This document shows, piece after piece, positions 23,401 to 38,400 of a DNA stretch of 64,000 nucleotides. Under the pieces are notes generated by a model that did not search any database, had not been told where the DNA came from, and saw only the letters and a program-made list of their open reading frames with translations. Position numbers and translations under genes: made by a program. This DNA comes from Phoronis australis (lineage: Eukaryota; Phoronida; Phoronidae), in NCBI GenBank assembly GCA_002633005.1, contig NMRA01000184.1:358328-422327 (forward strand). Reading direction: 5' to 3'. Position 1 is the first letter of the stretch; each line of letters starts with the position of its first letter.

Positions 23401-26400
23401 GGCTCATTCCAGCCCAAAGTCACTAACTCACTGCTCTTGTCAATGAGACGAAAATTTTCCACTTTTGCTGGAACTAGAGGGAAAATAGCCTATTAAGGAA
23501 TTTTGTTGACCAAAGCTCTTTAAGTAGTTTTCACCTACTTAGACTTGTTAAACTTGTTCCCATGTGAATGAGTGAGGTTATTAACTGGGTAAGAGATGAA
23601 GAACAAACACATCAACTTCACAGTCACTCACTGTACTTCACAGAACAGTGGTAGTTTCACAAACTGCCAATAGATGCTGCTAGATGACACAGTTTGAACA
23701 CTTGTTCTCACCTGACTCTCAACAGGTTTATTCACTATGTTATAGCCGCAAAGATCAAGAAAGTACTAGCTGTGCCAGAGAATGGGAATAAGGCAATGCA
23801 GTGTTATACTCAATAGGAAATACATGACAGCATCAAGGCATACACTTTGTAAACACTTGGTAATCAACACAAAATTGGTACTAAACCATCCTTCAGTAAT
23901 CTTTCGTATAAAGTAAAATCTCACCAACTTGGAGAAAAATATAGTGTTTTATTTTTTCCAAAAACAATTCATAGCGTCAACTGAATGGTTTTTCTTGTTC
24001 AAGTTGGGCACCATAGCATATTCTGAAAAAATTCCAGTCCTTCATAACACTGTCAGAACCCCTTGAAAAATTGTGAAGTGGCATTTTGTACAATAATTAT
24101 TATGTTTGTCCGAAATTGGCAAGATTTCACTGTAGAAAAGAATGCTACGCCTACAACCTCCAGATAACCGGACACCAAGACAAGTGTTGGGAACAAGACC
24201 AAATGAAATCATTTACACAAGGCGTGTGCTCGTGTGCTCGACTGTGACACTGCACCATCCTAATAGCATATCACTAGACGCTGGGAGGGAGAGATCAGGG
24301 GAGATGACCCATGGAATTGTGCCCTTTTCCTGCACAGCTGTTGGGGTCGGCCAATGTGTGACGTTTTCCAACACTAGAAACTGGCTTCAATTATGAGGAA
24401 TGTCGCTTTCTCACCAGTCGCAAATTCCACCAGTGTTTTTTTAATTAGCTCGAGTCAGCATAAAAATAGGTTGGGAGAAACAAAGCTGGTTTATTTTCCG
24501 GTTGTTAGGCCAATGCACTCACAATTTTTCACATGAGCTGAAATGGCGCTCGAAGCAGGAAAAAAATAAACCCCTCAGCGACGAGCACAGAGAGGAGTAA
24601 AGTACATCTTCAGTCAGTTGAAAAGAAAATATTGTTTCACTCGAGGCATGTGAAATTAAAGATAGTATGAAACACGGTGTGGTGCTACGAACATCAAATT
24701 TTTCCGCAGGGCTGGTGTATTTGCTCTTCAAAACCAATGTCACTGGGTTCTCTTCTTTTACATGGATTCAAATAGGTTACAATAAATCACATGGAATATC
24801 CCATACTGCCATAGCATCTCAAACTAACCCACTGCCACAATCGAATTTAAGAGCCTGGACTGACACAATGACAACCTGTTAGTTCTTTATCATTCCTAAT
24901 CTAAGTAAGGAACAAGATAAAATGGACTTTGCGACAAAAAGTGACCTAAATTAAAAATTATTCTTTCACATAAGGCACTGGTTTATAGCCCTTTAAGAGG
25001 AAGACGGGTGTCCTTGTAGAGTGGATCAGACCAAGTGTAGTTATATGAAATTACAATTCTCAAACAGATGGGACACCATTCCAGAAAACATGTCTGAGAA
25101 AGGTCCCAGTAGCACATTGTCTGACAATGACTAGACTTCACATGTCAATGAGCAAAAGCTGAAGACTAACTACAATTTCAGCAACTGCATATCAGCTGAA
25201 ACATTACACAAACGCCAAAACTTGGCCACACATTGGTGACAACAGGCGGTTACTTTTTTAATACACGTGGAAAGCTCAACATTAAAACTGCTTTTGCCTG
25301 CAAATCATTTGAAATGTTGCATTTAGTTGACACTTTCATATTATTTTCAATGAAAAGGAATATTAAATGCAACAATCGTACATAAACACAAGTCTTACTA
25401 GCATGAACGGTGGTCACAGATTTCTCCTGAAAGTTTGGTCTCACAGAGCTGATTGACGTGACACCATTCTCAGCATACACCTGTACGACATAGGTTCGAC
25501 CAGACATCAGACCAGAGATTTGGGCTCTGAAACACATGGTAACAGGTTTTATAGAAAATAACTACAAAATGAAAATATCTACTCTACTACGCATACTACC
25601 CGGGTTATCGCCAACATTCAGCCAAACAACCTCTCCAGAATATTCAACAATTTCATGTTTGAACCCTCGAGCTGTTTTCAGCTTAACACTTACCCTAAAA
25701 TACTTGGGATAGTCAACCTCTATAAACACCCTGGGTATTAAACCAAACACATTTTGAGTACCACAATTCTTCACTTAATAAGCACATAACACAGACGACA
25801 AGTGAAATTTTAGAAAAATTACTATTTTAGCCATTAGTATAATATTTCACATCAAAACAGAGCATGAACAACACATGAATTAGCATTTTTAACTTAATTA
25901 TTAGAATAGCGACAGAAAATGTTATCTTTTGACGGCATCATTTCAATTGGCATTCTGTGTTGACATATCTTTCATAAGATGATCTGTTGCTGGTTGTTGA
26001 GTAGATGTTTAGGCAGGGAGTCGTCCAAGAGATTTAGTATGACGCGGCAACTATTCATTACCAAATCCCCCAATGGGATTTTAACCCCAGTCTCGGTGGT
26101 CGTCGCGACAGCAAAGCAATCGCACACATTTTCATTACAATTCTTTCACAATAAAAATACGGCAGGCTGGGAAACATAGGCATTTGATGAAACATTAAAT
26201 CTAACTGGGTTTTACAAGGATTACAAGCACAGAAAACCCTCTCCATTGGGCCATAGGGGATCATGGCGCATTAACGGAACAAGAGAAACAACCTTTTTGA
26301 CTTAGTTTAAAATCAAATCTTGAAGAAAAGGAATAATGCTCAATGCCATAAAGGTTTTGCGAGTAGGATCGTCAAGCATTAGGTAACAACTACAAAACAA

Positions 26401-29400
26401 TCTTTTACTTTTAGAAGAAGAGATCGCTGGCAACAACCACCAGGTAACTTTGGCATGTGACTGCACTGTTTAATGTAAACATGACATTAATTTGAATTTC
26501 TCAGACACAATAGTATCCCTTCTATGCAGATAACACACATTGAAAGATCAACTGGTATTACAAGGAGGTGGTAACTGACATGTGTGTGTTATCTCATCAT
26601 ATCAAAATGTTGTGTCACATGACAGAAGGCATTAGTTCCTATCTATACTACATTATGACCAATAGACACTGAGAAGGCACAAGTTCCAAAAATGCATTTG
26701 GCTGGCATCAAAACCTAAGCAAATGAAAATATACAGGATGGATAAAACCATGAAAACACGGTTGAATGAGGTATAGGGGATTCACCCATTTACACTTAAT
26801 CATAAAAATGGATTGCTGATAAAATTGACACTTCGGTGTCAATTGGTCAAACTCATTTTTCAAGTCTTGTCAGTCTTTTGTTATTGATCGCATTACAACA
26901 GTGTATAAGGTCAGGTACACACACAGGTGAGATAAGACTTAACCAATCAAGCTTACGTCTTCATTACTATAGTTTATCAGTACAGTGCAGATAATTTGGA
27001 TAATTTGGATAATTCTATGTTTGGGATGAGCAGATAACAACGGCTAAGTACAGATTAATGAGCTTTGTTATCTGTGTCCACGTTCATTTGCAATCTAACC
27101 GGGAATCAATTGCTGAGTTACCCGAGTGTGGCAAGAGTATGAGACGGCGGGGAGTCCTCCCATGACAAGAATTCCAGAAACTGCACAAATAACCTAGGTT
27201 CACTAGTAATAAGCAATCGCAACATCAAGTTTGTGAAATTCTACGGTTGAACCATTCAGATATGCTGTCTGGCTTGCTGTAAATATGATAATAGTTCTAA
27301 GAATTTCGTCAGAACTTCAAATGCCAGCAACAAACACCGATTTGAAAACCAAGTTTTGTCGAACCTAGCGCTTTTTGTTATCTGAACTGTTTTCTTAAAT
27401 TAAAGCTCATGAGATATAGCTTATCATCACGTTATCTCCGAGGGTGAGCTCTGGATTTTATTTCCAAACTCCGTGGTACTTATTAAACAGACAAGTCTGA
27501 CTGAAAGTGTACCCAATGTTTTATAAACACAAGCACGGGTTTTTTAGAGAAGGCCAACAACCGGTTGGTGTTATTTGAAACAACAAGATATCAACAAGAT
27601 TGTTGATACTACCAATTAGACAGGGTGAATAGGAACTTTTGAGGATAGTGGCAAATTACAGATAAAGTAGCGTAAACACACTGGGTGTGGCTGGCTGGAT
27701 ACTGCATTGATCATAGCCAGATGAACTGAACTGGTTTTAGAATTCACTCAACTACAAGTGAATTTTGAACTGGGCACAGATTACATTTTTTTAAATTAAA
27801 AGCTAAGAAAGAGAGAACATTGATTAACTTGTATAAAATGTGTAAGCTACGATAATGATAAAATAAACAACATTGCCATGACATATCCAAGACCGACACG
27901 CTCCAATTGTACAGTACACAGAAGACACCAACTGTAGACTCTGCAAACATTCTGCACAAATCAACACCACTTAAATGAAAAAATCAAGACATTTCAAGTA
28001 GCTCCCAGAACATTCACTTTGTATCCAAAACACAAGCGTTTATTGCCTTACTGATACCGAGACAGATTATCTCCACAAGCGAAATTTTCAGACAAAAACA
28101 GGTCATTATGCTGTTATATCGTGTCAAAAGCAATACCAACAGACTAATTCTGCTTTCCACAACTGTTCTTTCATTTTTTTCTTCCTTTTTTCGTGAACCT
28201 CTGCCAAACCACAAAATGTCGTTGATTCCCAGAACATGTCGTTAGGCAGTTCTAGGTAAGGCGACTTGTGGATGAGTACCACCCCCTCCCCCCAAGGAAA
28301 AATATGTTTGACTACTTTATGGTGGTACAAAAATAGCAAACGTTGCTTCTCCAACTCTGCATCATTACATAACAACTGCCGGTAGTCACCCCCCACAAAC
28401 AAAGCTTCATAAAAACATGTCTATACCATTCACACTACCATACAGGCAGATTATCAATGACATGGGGGAGTGTGGCATCATGCAAATCACAATGTAACCT
28501 CTCGCAGTGTTTTAAATGCTTTTCAAATAATGGCTGTGTTATTCTAGTTGCCAGTGGCTGATAAGATGGCTCACTCCAGGCAGACCAGGAGTCCACTTCA
28601 GGAGAGCTGTTATCAGTCTGGTAGACAGTCTTCCCCATTTAACATGTTGTACAGCACTCAAGTGTTAAGATGGGCAAACAGTTGAAATATTTAAACGGTC
28701 TTCTATGCTTTTAATAGCAATGTCAAGTAAGCACTCCTTGAGAAAGTTAGCGAGCGAGATTCAGCACCCAGCTTTTGAAATTGTGACGCACTGATTTCAC
28801 CCAATAATATTTTTGAGTTTGGACACATCTTGAAAAGAAGCTCCATACCATAGGGAATGCTTTTATTTGCACGAAATATGCACCGTAGCTTGCAATTTTA
28901 TGTCCAATTAATCACACTTTCCAATATATGAACACGGACAAAATAGTCATATACAAGGACTCACCTTAGCTCTAATAAACTGTTCTGGCGTGGTTTATAC
29001 TGTACAGTGTTTCCACAGTCTACGCATTCAACCCTATAGCTGAGGTCGTCACGACCGCCAGTTGACGTCGGCGGCTCCCAAGACACCTTGACAGTAGACT
29101 GGTCCACAGCAACCACCGTGAGGTTCCTCGGGGCTGAGGGAGGCTCTGTAACGATATCAAAGATTTGGAAATGTGAACCAGAAGACCCAACTGACTGCAT
29201 CATCACTTTGTAATAATATTGTCGAGCAGAAAGTCCTGGTTGAGCATTTTGATGTTTTCATCCCTACAATAACACGTGGTCTTGCCCTACTGAATTCTAC
29301 AGCATTCCTGCACTAGCTAAACCTCGAGAAACATTCAGCAGTAGCACCTTGGAAATGAAGACCATAACCAGGTCCAGCAAATGTTCAAGCATTGTGTAAT

Positions 29401-32400
29401 ATTCACTAATAATGGAGACACTTGGGTCACTAAACCACTGGGAGAGTGGAGACAGGAACACTTAAACCATTGTTATAACACTTTTATGCAGATATTAAAT
29501 CACTGTGCTGTTCAGTGAACTTATGACCTGACCTGTACTGGTCAGTTTTGCATCAACTCTCAATCTCTAAACACAAATTCAGCAAAACAACAGTCAGAAT
29601 ATCTATTTGAAATCATGAACTGAAACAAAAAACATGGCAACCCAAAGTGGGATGTTTACATTGCTTGCAGTTCATTAGATCACGACCTCAGATGTAACCA
29701 TATAGGTGTCTTATGTCTATTAACATAGACAGTCTCACACAGTCTAGTCAGTGAGGCATGCAATGCTGTTCTGTTAAACAAGACCCTGGCTAATTTGAAC
29801 TGACATTGGTAGCCTTGCAGGCAAGTGGTCTGCCTATCAGTCCACTTCAAAATCAAGTTTTATGAGTCAGCACTCACTCATCACAGGGACTCCCAAGAGA
29901 TCTAATGATAGCAAAAATATTTCCCAACATGTATGTAAACACACGAGATCTAGAATATCTCCATTGGTCACAAAAACTGTTCAAAATGCTCATAATGTTG
30001 TTACCAGATTCTCTGTGTGGCAGCATCAAGACCCCTCGTGCCAATGAAGCAAAGTTGGCTAGGGTCAAATTTTTTGAGGAAAACGAAGGCACTGGTTTTT
30101 GTGTTAATTTGTGCAATGTTTTTGTAAGCCACATCCCAGTGCAAAGGTCAAAATAATGCAAGCAGAGGTAAAGACCATCCAAGCTTGTTTTGACCAAGGT
30201 CTTTAGTTAACAGCCAAGTAGCTTAGTTCACCAAGGGTCTCAATCCCCGACAATCAGGGCATTTTCCACCAAGTTAAATCCAGTACTAGCAAAAAGCCGA
30301 CTTAATAAACTGCAAAGGCAACTTGAATGCTTCCAATAATTTCGGTAGTTAACAGACATCGGAGTTATCACTAGGCGGCGTAATATGGCCTTCACCATTG
30401 TCACACCAGTGACCATTACCGAGGTGAACATTTTCACTGTCACTTTGCTATTATGTACACTTGTTCATTCCTAAGTAAACGTGTCTGAGCTGTTTACTTC
30501 AGTTCAAGATCAAATTTTAGGTGTTCCCAGAGACCAGCGATCCGCTACATGTTGACATTAGTTGAATATTAGTGCTTGAAAGTACTGGATAAATTTGAGC
30601 CTTTGCAATGAAGGTAGGAAATTTAGCTGAAGCGAAATTGGTTGACAACTTACGTGAACATGCGCGAGATCTGGAGTCTGTCTCGGCACGGTAGTAGCCA
30701 CGATTACATGTACACTCAACAGACGACTGCGAGTGGGCGTAGCTGTGATCAGGGCACCGCTGGCAGGAGTCACTGTTCGTCTCCCACTTGTACGAGCCAA
30801 CAGGGCAGGCTGTAATGGAAAAAAACGCCAACTGTTACAAGAGTTAACAATCATAAAGTGAATGTCCAAAGAACCAGTGAACTGCATGGAATTGGAGCTC
30901 TGACATTACGTACATTGAAAGTTTTTATTGCACATCTTCATAACAGGAATACAACGTAAGTAATACATACGCGGCGCAGCACTGAAATAAGTGGGGGGCC
31001 AAAGCTCCCTCAGCCCCCCCTGTGGTGCACTGCCTATAGACCATGTGCGGTCTAGCACTGAAAAAAGTGGGGGCTATAGCCCCCCCCAGCCCCCTATTGT
31101 GCGTCATCCATGTTATAACATACTTTTAATATTTCTGAACATTAAATTGATATTGCTTAACATTCCAATCAGCTATTAATTACTGCAAACTAAGCATTTT
31201 CATCAATAACCTATGGACTCGTTACCACTGTGGATTTCTCCTTCATAGCAATTCTTTAATAGGTGAGACCGTGAGAGCCATGAGTGAAGTGAAAACAAAA
31301 AATAGGTTGGAAAAAATTCTCAATTAGCCAACACTGAAGACATGTAACAGATTTGCGCGAGCCAGACAGTCTGCCCCTTAAGAGTTGAATTTCACAAAAA
31401 ACAACGCTCAAAAAGAATTTCAACCAAGCTCCCAAACATTAAAATTGTTTCAGCCTATAGCTGGCATTTTTAAACATACACCTGACCTGTCATGTGTAAC
31501 TCTCCAGATTTGCATAACAACCACCAGATGTCAGTGTAGTCAAAACAAAAACAACTTTTAGCTAAGAGCAAATCACAGTGTTTCACCTAACCAGTAAAAT
31601 CAATCTCTTCTACAAGTTCCTCATTTCCGACACAACAAATCTCGCAAAAGATGTAGGGCTGTTGTTATAAAAAGTCAATTTCTACTTTCGATTCCCTTAA
31701 TATTGACGATATGTTCTAATAACGAGGAAATTGCACACGGTTAATACTCCCTCTTTCATGACTAATTGCATGAATAAAAAATAATTGAAGTTGATATACG
31801 CCAAGGTGGTGATAAAAAATACATTTGCCACAGAATCTGATTTTCTCTCATCTAGTGTTAGAAGGCAAGGAGTGTGCCGACAGAAGAAATGAAATAGAAT
31901 CTGTTTACACTGAAAAACCTAGCTACTGCTGTTGTCGTTTCATGGGATTTCAACGTGGCTATAATCTCAGGGCAAATCTGAACTAACAGGTGCAGTTGAT
32001 TTTTTTTAAACGCCCGAGCCTGAGAATGAGTAGATTTAACTTGACGGGAGAGATGTATCGTCAGGCGGTTACAATAAAGTGTTGTAGCTTCAGCAAACAC
32101 ATTACCACCCAGTAAATAGTGCCAGTCATGGTGTCTACCACAAAGAAGTAAAAATTTTACCATCAACAAGTAATACACCACACTTAGGGGTTTAGTTTAC
32201 AAAAACAAGCTACCATGCTCTCACAGTGTTTGGTAATCTGAACTAAATAGCCCTATTTTTTACCCAACTAGGTATCATGTCAGCTCAGTTGGAGACAGTC
32301 AGTGATTTGTACAGTACAACCAAGGAGTTTGGCATGATGCAAACCACATGGGTGATGGGACTCTGACCAGATAACATACAGTTGGAAAGCCCCAGACCAT

Positions 32401-35400
32401 GAATGATGCTTATCCATTGCAAAAAATCCAGTAACACGAGAAACAGTGCAAGCTGAGAAGATTATAGCAATTTGATGGTTATAATTACAAAGTATGATAT
32501 AGCACAAGTTGCCTCTGATAGTTGTTTTCGAAAAGTGTCAAACGGTTATCATGTCATGTTTGATTACTAATCGTACTGTCAACAGCGGATCATAGCAGTG
32601 TTGGCTGGTTGTTACAAATTTCTTTCACACATACATACAGCAGTACCAATTTCAATTCATACATGTACAAATTATGACTCAGTCAACCTTGCTGGAAATA
32701 TTGTCAACTCTTTTGTGAAATTGAACACTCACAGGTGAGCGCATGGTTGGAAAACCTACATTTTATATCAATTTATACACCCAGTCAGGTATGACCGCAT
32801 TTGAACAAAAGGTCGATCCACACGATCCACCACCTCTAGCTATTGATGTCAAATACCCAATGATTGGTTATTAATACTCAGGTGGGCAGAATAAACGGCC
32901 CCCATTATTCTGTTTAATTGTCATAGCAGAGGGATGTCCACAACATCGTGCTTTTTAATCACTCCTCATGCAGACTGTAGGCATCATGTAGTCATGACAA
33001 CTGGGACATCACATCAAACACAGTTTTTGTTGAAACTCAAAGGTTGATGAGTCACAATTTCAAAGTATAAAACTTTGTAATTCCCATGCGGTTAATAGCA
33101 AAATCTTTTTTGAAACGAATCAAACATAACTCGCGTGGCCGCATTTTGGAAAACGTTGCAAAGAAAAAATCCAAACACTAGTAAATAATCTGAGCACAGG
33201 GAATGAAAAGATAGCTGAAGGACTGCAAGAGAGCCATTTTGACCACTGAACAACCAATGTCCACTCAGTGAGCCATTGTACATGACCTATTGTGTTGCTT
33301 GATGGTGTTTGGCCACACTAATGGTCAGTTTATTTGTCCAGTGCTCTCCAGATGAAGGCTCTTTGTTTGGTTAAAATCCAAGGCATTTACAAGGCTTTTA
33401 TTGGCACATGAGAGAGGGGCTGGCCTTGGGGTGTATAAAGAGTAAAGGGAGGTGTTTGAAACAAAAACCTAGTGGATAACAGGGACTGGCCAGTCAAAGG
33501 TTCCAAGCCATAACAACTTGACCTTCACATATGGCTGTGTCAACATTAGAAAGCCCTATAATTTAAGGATAACAAAAATAGTTGGATAAAGTTAAGGAAA
33601 GTTGACATAATACAGCACAAGACAAAATGCACCAAATTTATTTGCACTGCAAACTCACTGTTTTTGTTTCTGATAAGAAGAACTTCAAATAGAAGGAAAT
33701 TCAAATCTAAAAACCCTCACAGGAAAATATTAATTCACAGTCCTTTGATGTGTTACCAACAGAGACTGGAAAAATGACAAAAACTTGAATACCAAAATCA
33801 ATACTCAGAGTGGGCATATTTTGCTTTTAAACTCTGAACTGAACAAAAAAAAACAAGCATCACTTTGTAAGCACCACTGAGACAACGAAATTACCCATGG
33901 TTCATCAAGGAAAGTATTTTTCGATTCTTGGTACAAGTTTGTCCATGTAGCTAGTAATGCCAACAACTGAATTGTACCTGGCTACAAAGGTAACACAATA
34001 ACGTCCGATCAATTATCGACAAGGTGGGTTAAAGCTTCAGTCAATATTTCAGTGCAGTTATGACTTGAAAAGCCTTGCTGCCTCCCGTCAATTTCCTATG
34101 TAAACATCACACTGGCTCGGTGACTACAGTAGACACAGTAAGGCCATGAAAATACACCTAGCACCTAACCTATCAACTTCCATTTTACTATGCAGAAACC
34201 GCTACAGTACTCAGCAACCAGTAGCCAGCTACAAGGGCTGTATTAGTCCCACAAAACACAATGCTACATGATATTCCTTGTTGGTCTTGTATATGGCCAT
34301 GGAACAGAGCAAGGGGAGAATCATTGAGAACTTTAGGTTTCAACAGAGGTCTGAGTCTATTGATGGCCATGTAACATGCAGAGCCATCACAATAGGCGAC
34401 CCATATTCTTGTTAAAAGACCAAAGCATCTTTGCTTCAATTAGCAGAAACCCTTTCAATAGACACATTCAAAGGTTGGTAGTGAGTTTCTAAAGAGTCAG
34501 CCATGACAGCTGTGAGAACAACTAACAATACAGTCATTATTGTTCAAGCTGCTTGTTACTGGGTTCCACACTGTTGTGACATCCTTCAACTAAAAGTGAT
34601 GTTGTGTTCAGGGAAAACCAAGACAACTGCTGAAACCAATTTAACAAATTCACTCTTCAGAACCAAATATGCTACTTCTTCTTCCAAAATCCAGAAATCA
34701 CTTCATCTGGTCTAAGTACAAGTTGAGGACAATTTTATAGCACTACTTGGTTAAAATCAAAAAGTTAGTTTCGAAAATCACTGTTGGCTTGTAATTCGGA
34801 TATTAAATGAAACAAATCTCACATTTCGAGCAGATATTTCTTACAGTTACTCTGTATCAACAGTGCAAACTTATTTCATCCTATCAATTGAGTTGTTGCC
34901 CAATTTCCATTATCTGCAACGATTTCTTCTTTTCAGCGGAGCATCGCATTCATGTGCCAACCACTGACAAAGCTGCGACAGGGGAGACGACTGTGTTTCA
35001 GAATGCCAGACATATAGTGTCAGCAGTGTCTTATCAAGTCATTTCCACACACAATATGTGTGTTGACATCATATCCGTCAAGACACCTGAAGACCTACAC
35101 TACACTAATTAGGTCAAACCCAATTTGCAAAACTTCAATAAGAACAAATCCTTCCAGATGATGCAATCGTTGAACTTCATTCAGTCTACTCTTTTTTCCT
35201 GCGCAACGCTAACTTATATTATTAAAAACAAAAAAAAACAGAGTTTCAATCCTTCCCAGAACATTGACAAACTTCTAAGATGGCGTTGCGAGGGGCTTTA
35301 ATTAGGTATACTTGCATTGACATTTATAAAGTGCGAGTTTGATTTATCAAGGAGATGCTATAGACATTCATGGAAATTAATTCTCCATCTGTCCATAACC

Positions 35401-38400
35401 AATTATGAATTACAGTAGTGCGTACACAATATATTTAATCGAAGACATTAGTTCAATGACATTCTACCATTCCTCTCATCAAGTTATCTTTCTTGACAAT
35501 AAATTAGTTACCAACACCAGGGGACCATACCATGAAAAGTGACATTAGCTTAAATCTCACACTCTACAGAAATACTTACGAAAAATGGTTTCATCTCGCA
35601 AAATCTGTGAGTGGAGTATATACTCCTAATTGCGAGTTAGTCAGATAGTATATCTAAACCATTTCTTAAAGACGTAACAATTGCATAGTAAAAACTTTAT
35701 TTCATAACATCCAAGCTGGACTGTGAGATAAACTTTAAGTCACCTTTCATGAAACAGACTATCAAAGCTGAACTACAGCAGCCACTTACGTGTACAAGCA
35801 GTGGTGTCGCGAGGCTCAAATCCTGGCATACATGCGCATCGGCCGGCATTGCTGAACCAACCACCGCTGTTCAAACATAGGTTGACCGGCTGTTGGGCCA
35901 TGGCGGCATTGTTGACACAGATACCGTTGGTTCTCTGCGGTGAGTTCCCGTCAGCACTTGTGGGCGTGGCGGGGAAGCGAGCAAAGTTGATGGTGACCTC
36001 AGGACATCGCACGTGATAGACACGGATGGCGATGATGCCGATGCAGGCGCCTACGTCCTGGATGGCGAAGTAGAGTCCGCCTTTATTGACGGGCACATCA
36101 CGCACCTCCGTGTTTATGATGTCATCAAGTGACTCTGAGCTGGAAACGTAGATTTTGTCGCCAGCGATTGTGTCGATGTGTTTGTAAGAGTGCGAGTCCC
36201 AGGTGGGCATGCCAGCGTTGGCAAAATCTGTGTCAGCCTGGTAGTACAGGAGGTTAAATGTGGTATAGCATTGTTTCAGTGGATTCTCGTACTGTTGACA
36301 CTTTCGCATTGTGAACTTTATCTCGATGTACATACGATTTGCACCATCACGTGGTATAAATGGCGTACGCAGCCAGTTGTTTGTGCCACCCGCTTGACCA
36401 ACTTTACACACAATATATATGGGCACCTCTTTTCCTTCAAATTGCACACCCGTTTCTCGCCACTGGAAAATAAGAAAAAAGCTTCAGAATATAGACAGTA
36501 AGTAAAGGCACAAACAAGTATGATGAATTCTACACATTACAAATGGTGTCTCGTGAGCAATACTTGTAATATTTCACATTCCTTTTAGTTTCAGCGACTC
36601 AGCGCTTATCACAACTGAATGAGAGTTTTGATTAGAAACTACTCAAACTTGGTCTTGTTTACATCTGGGCATGTGGGTTAATACACCAATTCGCGCCTCA
36701 GTTCAGTAGAGCAAACAGCGTTTTTCTAATTAATACATTACTATGGTTATGTTCCTGGGCTCATTTCATGTCAGAGTCAGAGATTGATACCTAATACCAC
36801 CAAAGTATGCACAGGGTGTTTAGTGCAAGAATAATTTCCCACACTTGTTCTCTTGCTGACAATACATGGAGACCCTTTCAGCTTTTGATGTCTTATCGTT
36901 TTCATTGGTCACTGTCCAGCTATCTCCATGCTTGGTGCAATAAAGATAGCTGACTGCAAGCTCAACACAGAGCCTAAAGATAACCAGGTTGTTGAGCAGA
37001 TAAATGTTGATGCAAAAGGTTCACTGTTTGCACTACAGATGTTGGGTGTGTGCAAAATACTGATTTACCAAGGAGTAATGGCTACACACAGACAACATTA
37101 TGAATTTTAAAATCTTTTAAAAAAATTCCTAAGGGACACTCCAAGAGAGGAAGCAAAGAAGATGGCTGCACTAAAATCAAATTTCAAAAAACAAATTCCT
37201 TATCTTTATAAGAATTATTCCAGTTTTTGGAGACTAGTTTCTTTGGAGCAATGTGGCAAGTTTCCAACAGCCAAGTTGAAGCGGTGACCAGGAAACAATG
37301 AGCAAAATTTTCATATTGTTCTAAATGTCAGTCTTGACAATTTTGTGAGGGACATCTTGACAGGCTGGTTACACAACAATAAGGCTGGTGTACATTGAGA
37401 AATATGTCTTTGACACAAACAAGCCATGAAATTCAGCAGACACCACATGTGGTTTCTATCCCACATGTTGTTAGAAGCCACTCAAGGTTTGGAGAAAACT
37501 GCAAGTGAACATGGTTCACAAGTTTTCAACTCTAAACAATTCATGAGATAAAGTCTTGTCCACAAACACAAGAGAGCTGGGAATGACCCATTAGGGAACA
37601 TTAAAACTTGATGGTCTATGGATTTCTGCAGTGCTGGTGGCTTGTGGAAAAACCATCAATAGAATGTGAGGCAGAATATGAGTGATGCCAAGACTAACAA
37701 GATGTGAAATAGTCTACAGTCCTGGTTATAACTGGTCTGGATTCCACAGCCAATATGCAACCATAAATCTAAAGAATGGACCCATTCTAATTGTGGAAAA
37801 AAAGAAAAGTTAGAAGAGCTAGATTTTCTACTTCAGATAACTTAATCATCACTAATGGGGCATTTTATAGAAAAACATCAAAAGGTGGTCTGGCTGGGAG
37901 ATCATGTCAAAAAATGTCCAAGGGCCACTGCTATGGTAAAAAATTAAAGGCAGTGTTTTCACTACTAATTGCTTATATTTTGCTTGAGTAATCACCAATG
38001 GAATTAGAAATAAGTTTTACACCAATTAGCACATCATGTTCTCAAATTGTCTCATTAAAAATCGCGCAGGGGACGGATGCATAAGCGCTACCTTACTTCC
38101 ATGACTGACAACGTCACCTACCATTTATTTCGATGCAACAACCACCAAGCTGGTATAAACAATTCAAATAATTTCGCAGCTTACATGATGCTCCTCTCAA
38201 GGGACTAAGTTAGTATGAATNTCAAGGTTTGGAGAAAACTGCAAGTGAACATGGTTCACAAGTTTTCAACTCTAAACAATTCATGAGATAAAGTCTTGTC
38301 CACAAACACAAGAGAGCTGGGAATGACCCATTAGGGAACATTAAAACTTGATGGTCTATGGATTTCTGCAGTGCTGGTGGCTTGTGGAAAAACCATCAAT

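Larger units (their letters stand above)
25527..28964. other. Eph intron 5: mostly unique sequence with small repeats
   Basis: There is no coding exon. It contains a tRNA-like/SINE fragment near 26.1 kb, a perfect 9-bp UUCG hairpin (26823-26844) and a 9-bp tandem repeat (26990-27015). An open frame at 25562-25774 on the minus strand has no recognisable domain. Confidence 0.6.

Noticed and set aside
25562-25774. Minus-strand open frame just upstream of Eph exon 6
   Set aside because: It lies inside intron 5, ends in a stop, and matches no part of the Eph protein; no known domain.
31858-32181. 107-codon minus-strand open frame in Eph intron 3
   Set aside because: No recognisable motif and no plausible splice context.
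35801-36501. Plus-strand open frames over Eph exon 3
   Set aside because: Shadows of the strongly coding minus-strand exon.
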